Source: Caryophanales bacterium UBA2253 (GTDB lineage: Bacteria > Bacillota_I > Bacilli_A > ML615J-28 > CAG-698). From it: DNA of 38,342 nt. The notes under the pieces were generated by a model that saw nothing but the letters and a program-made list of their open reading frames with translations, had not been told where the DNA came from and did not search any database. Of this stretch, positions 23,822 through 32,199 are shown in pieces; within the stretch, counting starts at the first letter, position 1, and each line of letters starts with the position of its first letter. The stretch is taken from the NCBI GenBank assembly GCA_002347755.1, contig DDXT01000025.1, forward strand, positions 1 to 38,342, given 5' to 3'. The position numbers and the translations under genes are program-made.

Positions 23822-26800
23822 AATAATAACCTAGTGAAGAATTTTCCTGTGTCAACCAATAATATAATCCGTTCAGCAAACCTCGTGAAATCGGTCTTAA
23901 ATCCCCTGGCAAGCCATATGTTCCAGCCCTGCAAAATGAGTCGTAAATAAATTTTCCGGTATTCCAACTCTTCCCCCTTGTACCCATTTCAACCAATTGA
24001 CTAATACATGGTCTTAAGGCAACATCCAAACCAAATTTAACAGGTCCACCTATACCAAAACCTTTTGTTAATCCTCCAAATACAAAAGCTACTGCATAAC
24101 TTTCCCATGTACCCATCGGTTTACCAAAACTAGCATATGCTGTTAAATCAGAAACAAATTTCCCACCTACAGACATTAAACCACCAATTAAGAAAGGGGT
24201 GCCTGCTGTTGCAACAAATCCTACAGCAGAGCCTAAAACAGCTCCAGTTCCTACTCCTGTGGCAGTTGCCCAAAATAATTCCGAGCCCGTTTTGCCCGCA
24301 GCTTCTGCAGATTTATATGCCGAAACTCCCCCTAATGTACCGCCTACTATTGCTCCGACTATCAGTCCAACAATAATTGCTGTCGTAAAAACAAAGCACC
24401 CTGTTGGGTCTATATACATCACCGGATTATTGTCACAATACGCATATAGATTGTAACTGGTCAGATTCTCTCCCGCTCCCAGATAACCAACGTTGTCCGC
24501 ACTGATGAATCTTCCAATCGATGGATCGTAATATCGGGATTGCAGATAATAATATCCGGTTTCATTGTCATACCGGTAACTTCGGTAACGGTAAGGATTC
24601 TTGGATGCCAAGTTCACTCCCGAATAATCCGAATGGTTCTTGAGGTTTCCCCAAGCGTCATACTGATAAGTGACCAAACGATTTCCATTGATGTCAACGA
24701 TCTCGATGATGTCTCCTTGGAGATTGGATACATAGAAGTATTCGGTTCCGTTCAGGTTCAGACTGAGAGGCGCTCCCGAAGCATCATAAGTATAATATAT
24801 GACATCCGTACCATTGGTTTCATGCAAGACCCGGCTTCCGTCCAGGTAATAGTTTGTGGTGACGCCGTTAACGTTCTTTTGGGTCCTGATTCCCTGATCG
24901 TCATATTTGTATGCAATGGCATTCCCGTCAAACGTAATCTGAGTCAGTTGTTTTCCGTCCCAAGCAAAGGTTTTGTTATTCTCAGAGATCAGATTCCCCG
25001 AAGCGTCATACGCAAAGGTTTTAAAATATTCAAAACTTTCATCAACGAAGTACTCAATCAACGAGATCTGGTCAGTCCATCCCGTGGTGTTATAATAGTA
25101 CTTCATTTCTTCCAGAGGGGTTCCGGACACTTCATTAAGAGGGTTGGTATATGCATATTTCTTGCTATTGGTTAGGTTTCCGTTTTGGTCATAAACACAT
25201 GTTTGGGTGAAATATTTCCCGTTTCCTAAATCCCAATAATCTTCTCTTGTCAGCTGGCCATATCCGTCATAATGATAATTGTATTTTTCGATGGTACTTC
25301 CGCCTTGCTTTTCTTCAATGCAAGTTAGATTGTTGTTGGCGTCATAGGAGTAAGTAAAGACATAAGTACGATTGTTAAAAGAATAGGTTATTGAATATAT
25401 CCGATTGGTGGCATTACCCATTAAAGGATCGACTTTGGCGTCATCATATTCAATTGATTTGGTAAACAGGGTATTGATCACATCGGTTGCCGTGTTTTTC
25501 GAAACCAGCTGGATCTCGTTTAATCTTTTCAAAGAATCCGAGCTGTAGCGGTAATCATTGGTAATTCCATAGCCGTTTCCATTGGTGTAAAGATCGTATT
25601 GCGTATAGTCATATTTCCCGGTCGCTTCATTGTAATGATAATGAACTCCCCGGGATGCATTGCTGATTTCATAAGAATACTGAGCTACGTTTCCGGCTTC
25701 ATCGTAAACGTAAGATATCTTGTTTCCGTCCTTATCAGAGATCTTTTTCAGTCTTCCCGCCAGATTATACGAATAGAAATAAAGGTTGTTGTTATGAAGA
25801 TCTTTGTATATGGCAAGTCTTCCGCTTCCGTCATATTCGTATTCGTATCGGAGAACGCTGTTGAAAGTAAGCTTAGAAAGGTTGTCATTATCGTCATAGA
25901 CATAATTGATGACATCGCCGTTTTGGAAATTCAGATTCTCAACTAGATCGGTTTGATAATAATTCCCGTTTATCAGCTTATCGACGTATTCGGTGCTCCC
26001 CAAAGACGAATCATTGACTTCAATGCTTGTTACCCGGTCCAAATCATCATAAACGAATTCATAAGTCATGCCGTTCAAAACGATGCTCACCAACCGGCCT
26101 TGGTCATCGTATTGATTGGTTGAAACGCGGGATGGAAAAGGCGTCGATCCAGAAGTCACATCAATTTCCTCAATGGAGGTTATTTGCCCAAACTGATTGT
26201 AACCTAAATACTTTTCGTTATTCATTGCATCAATAAGAATGGTGATCGCCCCAATGGATTGATCGGTAATCCCACCCGAGGATTCCCCGAATTCATTTTT
26301 CGTGGAAGATATGTATTGCTTGTCGCTGGAATACGTCGTTGAAGTTGAAAACCATTTGTCCGCCGTGTCTCCGTAAGTCGTTGTGAGCAGTTCTCTCGTT
26401 ACCGCGTTATATGCGAAACTGACTTTGACGTTATTTTTGCTGACTTGATTGATTTGGTTGCAAGCATTCCTGCCAATCGTAGTCGGGATGCCGTTTTCCG
26501 TTATGCCCGTTACCTGGTCATTGGCATCATAGGCAAAGGTGGTCACTTCCCCATTTAGGTAAGCGATCTTTACAAGGTTCCCGGTTGTGTCATACGAATA
26601 ATTGGTTTCCAATCGATCATGATAGATCTGAAGATTGTCGAAAAAGGCTCCGCCTTCGCCCTGGTAGATTCCCTTAATCTTTATGTTTGAGGCTCGGTCG
26701 GGAATGAAAACGGAAAACGCCTGGTATTGCCAGTCTTCCGTGGAAGAATTGAAAGAAAAGTAATAATGATAAGTGCAAATCGGTTCGCTGCCAGACGGAT

Positions 26801-29800
26801 CAACGACATCCGCGGACAACTCCAAGCCGAAAAACCTTCCGTCGGAATTCGGTTCATAGGCATGTTCTTCGTCAATTGTGGCTTTGTTCGGAACGGCGTT
26901 TCCTTTGGCCCATCCTCCGATCACCAAGGACTCGTTCGTCGTGACCAGATCGGTAATGTCCATGGAAAAGTATTTCCGGATGTCCGGGGATCCGGTGATG
27001 TGAATGGCGCTGTCTCCAAGGATGCTTTGCATGATGCCGGTCTCACTTAGACTTTGATGGGTGGCTCCTGAAAGCGTCCAGCCGCTGGTGCCATTCTCAA
27101 AGGAACTGTTGTTCAGCACATTATACCTTGAATCGACGAATCCTTCAACGATTTGCAGATTGTCGAAACAAGCGGTTGAGGCGCTTTCGTTGACAAGTCG
27201 CAGCGTCACGGTCCTTTCGGTTGATATTTGGAACATCAATTCATATTTTTCCCAACCCTCGGAGTCAAGGATTTTGTATATCTGGGTATGGCCTATGTCA
27301 TCGTCAATGTGGATATAAGCTCCGCCGGCGGTTCCTTCGTTTTTGATCCAGCCCTCGATCGTATACGTTCCGGCTTCCAGCGGCACCGTTTGGGAGGCGT
27401 AGACCGCGGATGTGACTTTTTGGATGGAAAGGCAATAGTTCCCCAACATCGGATCATTGTTCGTATATGCGATGTTTCCGTTCGTTCCTTCGTAAAAAGT
27501 CCAGCCGCCGCTAGGTTCATTGTTCGTTTCAAACCCATGGTTAAAGATGGGGTTTGGCTTCTGATTCTGAGGGGATGAGCTTCCGATCAGTTTGTTATTA
27601 TTGTAGTAATTGGGTTCAACATTCGTCAGATCAAATCCCACCTCGGGATAATAATACGGGTTCTCCGGAGAAACCATGCTGATGAAGGTGAACAAACCGG
27701 TATATCGATAGAACGAAGCATTGCCCTGGCTATCGGTAATGTTGATGGTATGGCCATAATGATCAAAGAGGTAAGTGGCATAGTTTCCTTCTTGATCCGT
27801 AAAGGTCGTTTTGTTTAAGCCATAAGCGATGCTCAAAAACCCCAATGAATAATGAGAATCCATATAAGTGACTTTGCTGACCCGGTTTTGAGTATCATAC
27901 TGGTAAGCCGCTTGGTATTCATCCAAGCTGTTATAAGCATTATTGAGCAAGTTACCGCTGCTGAAAGCATACTGCAGGGTGCAGTTGAAAGCCATGGTAT
28001 TGTTTGGAGCAGTTCCGAAAGCGCAATAATCGTAAATGTAATCCAAATTCCCGGCGTAATCAAAATAATACTGCTTCTCTTGCACGGTCCGAAGCGTTCC
28101 CCCGGTCTGATGCAATTTCAGTTCGGCTTTCGTGATCCGCGAGTTGGTTGCGTCATAAGTAATGTCAATTTTATTTCCGACTTCATCGGCTATGTAATCG
28201 ATTTTTTGCGATGTGGAATTGATATATTCAATGAAAAGGGTGGCATTTTTATCAATGACGTCTATTTTGAATAATCTTCCGTTGGGTGAGAAATAATATT
28301 CCACGCCTGTGGTTGTTCTGATAAGCAAAGTGTCATTGTAATAGTCTCGGATTAATTTTTGTTTTGATCCGTCTTCCGCGATGGAAATGTACATGCTTAA
28401 ATCAAGCCTGTCATCGTGGGCGAATGTCTCGTCCATGAAATAGACTTTGTTTCCGTCCGGCTTCTGTAAATAGTAAGAGCCGTTTGAGGAATCAGGCAGA
28501 ACCTGCAGGTTATAATTCGTTTTCCAGCCTTTTCCATAACCGATGTTGGAGCTTCGGCCGGCAACGTTATAAATGAAATCCAGCGAAAACGGCATGATCT
28601 CGTTGCTGATCGAAAAATCAGTCCTTGTAAAAGTCAGGTTCCCGGTATAATCGCCAACATATCCGGTTCCGACTGCTCCCAGTTCCTGAGATGTATAAGT
28701 CCAGTCATCTTTTAACCCCGCCGGTTCCATATAACCGATCGTTATCACGGGCTTCGACGCCGCCGCGTCGCACTCCGAAGAATAAACGGTGTTGTTCTCT
28801 AAAGGGGCATCCACCAGAGTAAATCCGGGAACGATATAATCTTCAGCCGGATCGGCTGCGGCCTGCCATTCCTTGACTGATTCGGTGATGTCAAAAACAT
28901 ATTTGGGATCGGTTCCGACTTCATGATAATCGATCACTTCGTCGCCGCATACATCATTAGCTTCAAAAAGATTCCAGGTTATCGTGTCTTCTGAAAACCA
29001 AGCCGTATTCTGGTATGCTTTTATATACCTCCCGGTTTTGGCGCTTTTCGTTAGCGTCATCCGCGAATACGTGATCGTCTGATCCAAAATTGATGACGGG
29101 ATGGTAAAATTGATCAAACCCCGGTACTGGCGGCTTTCGACTCCGTCGGACAGAATAATATTTTTCATTCCTCCGAAGTTTGTGTTCGGAGCGCTGGATT
29201 TCACGTAAGTGTCGCCAATCGCCATGGAAGTGGTTGAACTATACAAAGTGGGATCGATCACGACCGGGAAAGCGGCGTTTTTCAGCCATTCATCGCTTGG
29301 GGTGATGGTCAGCCGATATTCTCCGTCTTTGATCTTGATCAGCTGATGCAGGACCTCATATGAGACCTCTTCGTTTGCATCAAACATGAAAAGCCGGTCC
29401 AGGTAAAAGACCTCTTCTCCCAAACTGTTTTCAAAGACCAATTCATCGGCTTTTTCAATTAACGACAGCCCTTGGGTTTTAATATAGAAATCAATGTTGA
29501 AGTATTCGGTATACGCATTCAGGATGAAGTTCTCTTTCAGAGAGTTCCCGATCAGGTTATATTCCAAATCCACGTTTTCCTTAATGTTTTTATAGGTGGT
29601 GGTTTGGCTGACATTCGGGAGGCTTCGCAAGTCATCGGATTTCCCGTTTTGGGATTTCCCGACGCTGGCCTTGCTTTCGTCAATGCCCGTCAAATTCCAG
29701 GTTATTTTGTAATCGTCGTATTTAACCGAAATCCCTTTGTTATCATCCAACGCTTTTGGTAATTTTATCTTGAAATCATTTTTCTTGTTTTCGTATTCTT

Positions 29801-30185
29801 CACCCAAATCATCCAGGGTGTTGTCAATGTCCTGCCACTTGCCGTCCTCTTCATAATGGACGGCGCAATCGTACAAAACGGCTTCGTAGGTTCCATCGAT
29901 CTTCCGAAAGTGCTTTTCCGTTTGGGCGCGTTTGTCCGTTACCTCAAAATCAATCGGAACCAAGCTCGGATCAATCTCGACGCCGGAATTTGCATTCCCG
30001 GTTTCCGGGATTTCTGTTTGGGTCTCCGCTTCAACGGCTGGTTCTTTGATCAGGCTCCACGGAAAATAATTGGCCAGCATCGCAAACAAGACCATGAGTG
30101 TAAGCGTCTTGCTGGTCTTTTTGATTACGCGTGAAAAAGCCATGATCGCTTTTTCGCTTAGGCATCTCTTAAAAAGTCTTTTCAT
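23814..30185 (-). CDS. Rhs/WapA-type polymorphic toxin with hydrophobic C-terminal tip
   Basis: Giant exported protein (2123 aa). A long basic N-terminus with a hydrophobic core (TLTLMVLFAMLANYFPWSL, about 28-46) serves as signal sequence. A DNRLRE-like wall/surface domain (about 320-435, with VVIDPTL before it and VFDITESVKEWQ at its end) is followed by the first Rhs segment, two carbohydrate-binding-like modules (about 885-1015 and 1025-1185, each starting with an N..FE(T/N)....GW pattern), and a YD-repeat barrel to about 1860. The core ends with GYYYLQSRYYDPSIGRFISA and NPVMYIDPTG (1926-1929). The remaining 194 residues are the variable tip: glycine-zipper hydrophobic helices (FVFTTAIIVGLIVGAIVGG) and an end without a nuclease, deaminase or ADP-ribosyltransferase motif that I can recognise. 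AAGGGG precedes the ATG. Confidence 0.93.
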   Translation of the reverse strand: MKRLFKRCLSEKAIMAFSRVIKKTSKTLTLMVLFAMLANYFPWSLIKEPAVEAETQTEIPETGNANSGVEIDPSLVPIDFEVTDKRAQTEKHFRKIDGTYEAVLYDCAVHYEEDGKWQDIDNTLDDLGEEYENKKNDFKIKLPKALDDNKGISVKYDDYKITWNLTGIDESKASVGKSQNGKSDDLRSLPNVSQTTTYKNIKENVDLEYNLIGNSLKENFILNAYTEYFNIDFYIKTQGLSLIEKADELVFENSLGEEVFYLDRLFMFDANEEVSYEVLHQLIKIKDGEYRLTITPSDEWLKNAAFPVVIDPTLYSSTTSMAIGDTYVKSSAPNTNFGGMKNIILSDGVESRQYRGLINFTIPSSILDQTITYSRMTLTKSAKTGRYIKAYQNTAWFSEDTITWNLFEANDVCGDEVIDYHEVGTDPKYVFDITESVKEWQAAADPAEDYIVPGFTLVDAPLENNTVYSSECDAAASKPVITIGYMEPAGLKDDWTYTSQELGAVGTGYVGDYTGNLTFTRTDFSISNEIMPFSLDFIYNVAGRSSNIGYGKGWKTNYNLQVLPDSSNGSYYLQKPDGNKVYFMDETFAHDDRLDLSMYISIAEDGSKQKLIRDYYNDTLLIRTTTGVEYYFSPNGRLFKIDVIDKNATLFIEYINSTSQKIDYIADEVGNKIDITYDATNSRITKAELKLHQTGGTLRTVQEKQYYFDYAGNLDYIYDYCAFGTAPNNTMAFNCTLQYAFSSGNLLNNAYNSLDEYQAAYQYDTQNRVSKVTYMDSHYSLGFLSIAYGLNKTTFTDQEGNYATYLFDHYGHTINITDSQGNASFYRYTGLFTFISMVSPENPYYYPEVGFDLTNVEPNYYNNNKLIGSSSPQNQKPNPIFNHGFETNNEPSGGWTFYEGTNGNIAYTNNDPMLGNYCLSIQKVTSAVYASQTVPLEAGTYTIEGWIKNEGTAGGAYIHIDDDIGHTQIYKILDSEGWEKYELMFQISTERTVTLRLVNESASTACFDNLQIVEGFVDSRYNVLNNSSFENGTSGWTLSGATHQSLSETGIMQSILGDSAIHITGSPDIRKYFSMDITDLVTTNESLVIGGWAKGNAVPNKATIDEEHAYEPNSDGRFFGLELSADVVDPSGSEPICTYHYYFSFNSSTEDWQYQAFSVFIPDRASNIKIKGIYQGEGGAFFDNLQIYHDRLETNYSYDTTGNLVKIAYLNGEVTTFAYDANDQVTGITENGIPTTIGRNACNQINQVSKNNVKVSFAYNAVTRELLTTTYGDTADKWFSTSTTYSSDKQYISSTKNEFGESSGGITDQSIGAITILIDAMNNEKYLGYNQFGQITSIEEIDVTSGSTPFPSRVSTNQYDDQGRLVSIVLNGMTYEFVYDDLDRVTSIEVNDSSLGSTEYVDKLINGNYYQTDLVENLNFQNGDVINYVYDDNDNLSKLTFNSVLRYEYEYDGSGRLAIYKDLHNNNLYFYSYNLAGRLKKISDKDGNKISYVYDEAGNVAQYSYEISNASRGVHYHYNEATGKYDYTQYDLYTNGNGYGITNDYRYSSDSLKRLNEIQLVSKNTATDVINTLFTKSIEYDDAKVDPLMGNATNRIYSITYSFNNRTYVFTYSYDANNNLTCIEEKQGGSTIEKYNYHYDGYGQLTREDYWDLGNGKYFTQTCVYDQNGNLTNSKKYAYTNPLNEVSGTPLEEMKYYYNTTGWTDQISLIEYFVDESFEYFKTFAYDASGNLISENNKTFAWDGKQLTQITFDGNAIAYKYDDQGIRTQKNVNGVTTNYYLDGSRVLHETNGTDVIYYTYDASGAPLSLNLNGTEYFYVSNLQGDIIEIVDINGNRLVTYQYDAWGNLKNHSDYSGVNLASKNPYRYRSYRYDNETGYYYLQSRYYDPSIGRFISADNVGYLGAGENLTSYNLYAYCDNNPVMYIDPTGCFVFTTAIIVGLIVGAIVGGTLGGVSAYKSAEAAGKTGSELFWATATGVGTGAVLGSAVGFVATAGTPFLIGGLMSVGGKFVSDLTAYASFGKPMGTWESYAVAFVFGGLTKGFGIGGPVKFGLDVALRPCISQLVEMGTRGKSWNTGKFIYDSFCRAGTYGLPGDLRPISRGLLNGLYYWLTQENSSLGYYYA

Positions 30186-30302
30186 TTTTCCCCTTCCTTA
30201 TTTCCTTTATTTTGGGATAAAAAATCAGCCCGCATTATGGGCTGAAGTTTACGGATCAAGTCACTTTTTTGTTATCCCCGTTTCATGATCGGCTTTCATC
30301 CC
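30186..30302 (-). promoter_or_regulatory. Structured 5' leader of rhs with terminator, possible attenuator or riboswitch
   Basis: From the predicted transcription start (about 30302) to the rhs ATG is about 117 nt. It contains an intrinsic terminator between promoter and start codon, and upstream of it a segment able to fold on its own: GGGATAAC (around 30271-30278, followed by A6) is complementary to TTATCCC (30214-30220) lying just after the terminator U tract, with the U tract facing the A run. GGAT/ATCC and CCG/CGG pairs are also possible. Transcription should stop before rhs unless something prevents it. I do not recognise a known riboswitch class. Confidence 0.55.
30219..30245 (-). terminator. 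Intrinsic terminator inside the rhs leader
   Basis: Perfect 7-bp stem TCAGCCC/GGGCTGA (30225-30231 with 30239-30245), 7-nt loop, then TTTTTT on the minus strand. It lies between the rhs promoter and the rhs ribosome site, so it would act on rhs transcripts themselves. Confidence 0.8.
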
Positions 30303-30308
30303 GATTCG

Positions 30309-30337
30309 ATTATACCAATAAACGGGGTTTTTGTAAA
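30309..30337 (-). promoter_or_regulatory. Promoter of rhs
   Basis: TTTACA (30332-30337), exactly 17 nt, TATAAT (30309-30314) on the minus strand: 11 of 12 consensus bases. Upstream of it, 30340-30493 holds A/T tracts, an 8-bp AT-only hairpin (30353-30373) and a weak hairpin around ATCCG/CGGAT, but no gene. Confidence 0.88.
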
Positions 30338-30493
30338 GTGTTTTTTCTTGTTAGAAAAAATTACCTTTTTTCTTGGTGACCCAAAAGAGTACGTGAATAA
30401 ACAAAAAATAAAAGATTGGCTTGTGATTTTAAGAAAGAGGTTGTTTAATAATCCGCGTTAATCACGGATAATTTAGCAAAGCACCCGATTTTC

Positions 30494-31306
30494 TTAATCG
30501 GATTCGTTTTCGCTTGAAAAAGAATCCGATTCTGGGGCACTTTTCGTGATTCTTAGAATTTGACCGTATGCATAACCCTTGGCCATCAAATTCCGAATGA
30601 TCCTTTCTTTCCCTTCTTTCGGAAGGATCGAATGGTATCGCATCCGCATTTTCTGATATTCGCTTTGAAGTTTCGCGTCGCTGTTATCGATGAACTGCAG
30701 TTGGGACGTGACCGAACTGATGACGGAATTGGAAAATCCGTCCCGAAGCAATTTCTGGTAAATGATTTGCTTCTGCTTGTTGATCGGTTCATCCCGATGG
30801 CGCTTCTGAAGCTTTTCGGCCGCCGTTTTCACGATCTCCGATTCCATCGAATGATCATATGCGCTCAGGGTCTTGGCGATGATGTCCGGGCGGATGCCTT
30901 TTTGTTTCAGTTTGAATTCCACCGATTTGGGCCCTTTTTGGGACCTAATCTCGTAATCAAGCAAGTTGGCGGCGAAGGCTTCATCGTTCAAATACCCTAG
31001 ATGGTGAAGTTTTTCCAAAACCGCGTCGCGGTGAGCCGGATTTTCGCTTTTCCCGTTTAAGTATTTCTTGATCTCGGCCACCGAACGCGACTGGAAACCG
31101 ATGAATTTCAAGGTTTTGTTTAACAGATCATTTTGGGATTCATCATCCAAGACGGCCTGGAACTCGGATTTAGAGAAAACTTTGTCTTTGAATACCAAAT
31201 GTTTCAGTACGGTTTCTTCGGTAAATGAAAAAGTTTTTTCCGAGGTCAGGACTTGATATTTGTTTTTTTTCTTGGCTAGGCCAAGAATGACGATCTCATC
31301 GGTCAT
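30494..31306 (-). CDS. recX: Regulatory protein RecX
   Basis: RecX family modulator that binds RecA filaments and limits recombination. The three-helix repeats are visible: SVAEIKKYLNGKS and VLEKLHHLGYLNDEAFAANL (about 95-140), KGPKSVEFKLKQKGIRPDII, then repeats with KQIIYQKLLRDGFSNSVI and ERIIRNLMAKGYAYGQIL. An N-terminal extension of about 75 residues and 270 aa total match the longer Gram-positive form. The ATG lies inside the end of yitT (11-bp overlap) with AAGGA 7 nt upstream. It is last in secA-prfB-yitT-recX; no strong terminator is seen behind it. Confidence 0.93.
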   Translation of the reverse strand: MTDEIVILGLAKKKNKYQVLTSEKTFSFTEETVLKHLVFKDKVFSKSEFQAVLDDESQNDLLNKTLKFIGFQSRSVAEIKKYLNGKSENPAHRDAVLEKLHHLGYLNDEAFAANLLDYEIRSQKGPKSVEFKLKQKGIRPDIIAKTLSAYDHSMESEIVKTAAEKLQKRHRDEPINKQKQIIYQKLLRDGFSNSVISSVTSQLQFIDNSDAKLQSEYQKMRMRYHSILPKEGKERIIRNLMAKGYAYGQILRITKSAPESDSFSSENESD

Positions 31307-32195
31307 AGGTGAATCCTTCGCCCCGGACTTCCGATGCTTTTACGGAATAAAAGAAGGCTTTCGGATCATATTTCGCGATGATTTCGCGAAGACGGAAATA
31401 CTCGCCGGCGGAAAGAACGCAAACCAGCATTTCCCGGTTTTGTTTGGAATATTCGCCAACAACCCGGATGCTGGTGACTCCCCGTTCGAATTTCTCCAAA
31501 AGTTCGGTCTTGATGGCCTCGTTCTGATGGGAGATGATGTAAACGGCCCGTTTCGCCATGCCCGTAAATACGACGGAATCCATGACGACGCCGCAAATGT
31601 AAGTGAACACAACCGAGTAAAGCGTATATTCAACGCTCGCAACCCCCACGAGAAGTCCGAGAAAAATGACCAATCCGTCCAAAGCATAGAGGGAAGTAGA
31701 ATAAGGGATGTGCAGGTACTTCAGAAGGATCTGCTGACCGACTTCGGTTCCGCCGGTGGTGGCACCGGCTTTTACGACCAAACCCAGCCCCAATCCCATG
31801 ATGATCGATGAAAAAAGGATGATCAGCACCATATCCATGTTGCCCGCCGAAAAATCTAAACCGGAAGAATCATAAATCCAGTTGAAAAGTTTCACGAACA
31901 ACGGATAAGAAAGCGAACCGTAAGCGGTTTTAACAAAAAAGTTTTTCCCCATTGTCAGCGTTCCCGCGATCAGAAGGACAACGTTCAAAACCAGGACGGT
32001 CCAAGCGGGATCGATTCCAAAGAGATCTTTAAAAATGACTCCCAATCCCGAACCGCCGCCAATGACAATGTTGTTAACATTCAGAAAAAAACTAAACGCA
32101 AAAGCCGCCATAGCGACACCAAGAGTAATGGTTGTCCATTCTTGGATTTTATTGAATATTATTTTTCGATTGGTTTTTTCCGGCGCGGAATTCAT
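31296..32195 (-). CDS. yitT: YitT family membrane protein (DUF161/DUF2179)
   Basis: Integral membrane protein of the YitT/YqfU family, role not established. About five to six hydrophobic helices fill residues 20-210, including the conserved NNIVIGGGSGLGVIFKDLFGI and KAGATTGGTEVGQQILLK. The C-terminal cytoplasmic DUF2179 domain (about 215-295) starts with AVYIISHQNEAI and contains REIIAKYDPKAFFYS. Related domains bind small ligands, and some family members are proposed transporters. It follows prfB by 4 nt with GAGGT 6 nt before the ATG and overlaps recX, so it is part of the secA operon. The functional link to its neighbours is unclear. Confidence 0.93.
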   Translation of the reverse strand: MNSAPEKTNRKIIFNKIQEWTTITLGVAMAAFAFSFFLNVNNIVIGGGSGLGVIFKDLFGIDPAWTVLVLNVVLLIAGTLTMGKNFFVKTAYGSLSYPLFVKLFNWIYDSSGLDFSAGNMDMVLIILFSSIIMGLGLGLVVKAGATTGGTEVGQQILLKYLHIPYSTSLYALDGLVIFLGLLVGVASVEYTLYSVVFTYICGVVMDSVVFTGMAKRAVYIISHQNEAIKTELLEKFERGVTSIRVVGEYSKQNREMLVCVLSAGEYFRLREIIAKYDPKAFFYSVKASEVRGEGFTYDR

Positions 32196-32199
32196 GGTT

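Noticed and set aside
30288..30305. 5-bp hairpin ATCGG/CCGAT at the start of the rhs leader
   Set aside because: Part of the 5' arm lies upstream of the predicted transcription start, so it probably does not form in the RNA.
30353..30373. 8-bp A/T hairpin upstream of the rhs promoter
   Set aside because: Pure A and T pairs; it may be an A-tract upstream element or the weak end of the recX transcript, but it does not qualify as a terminator.
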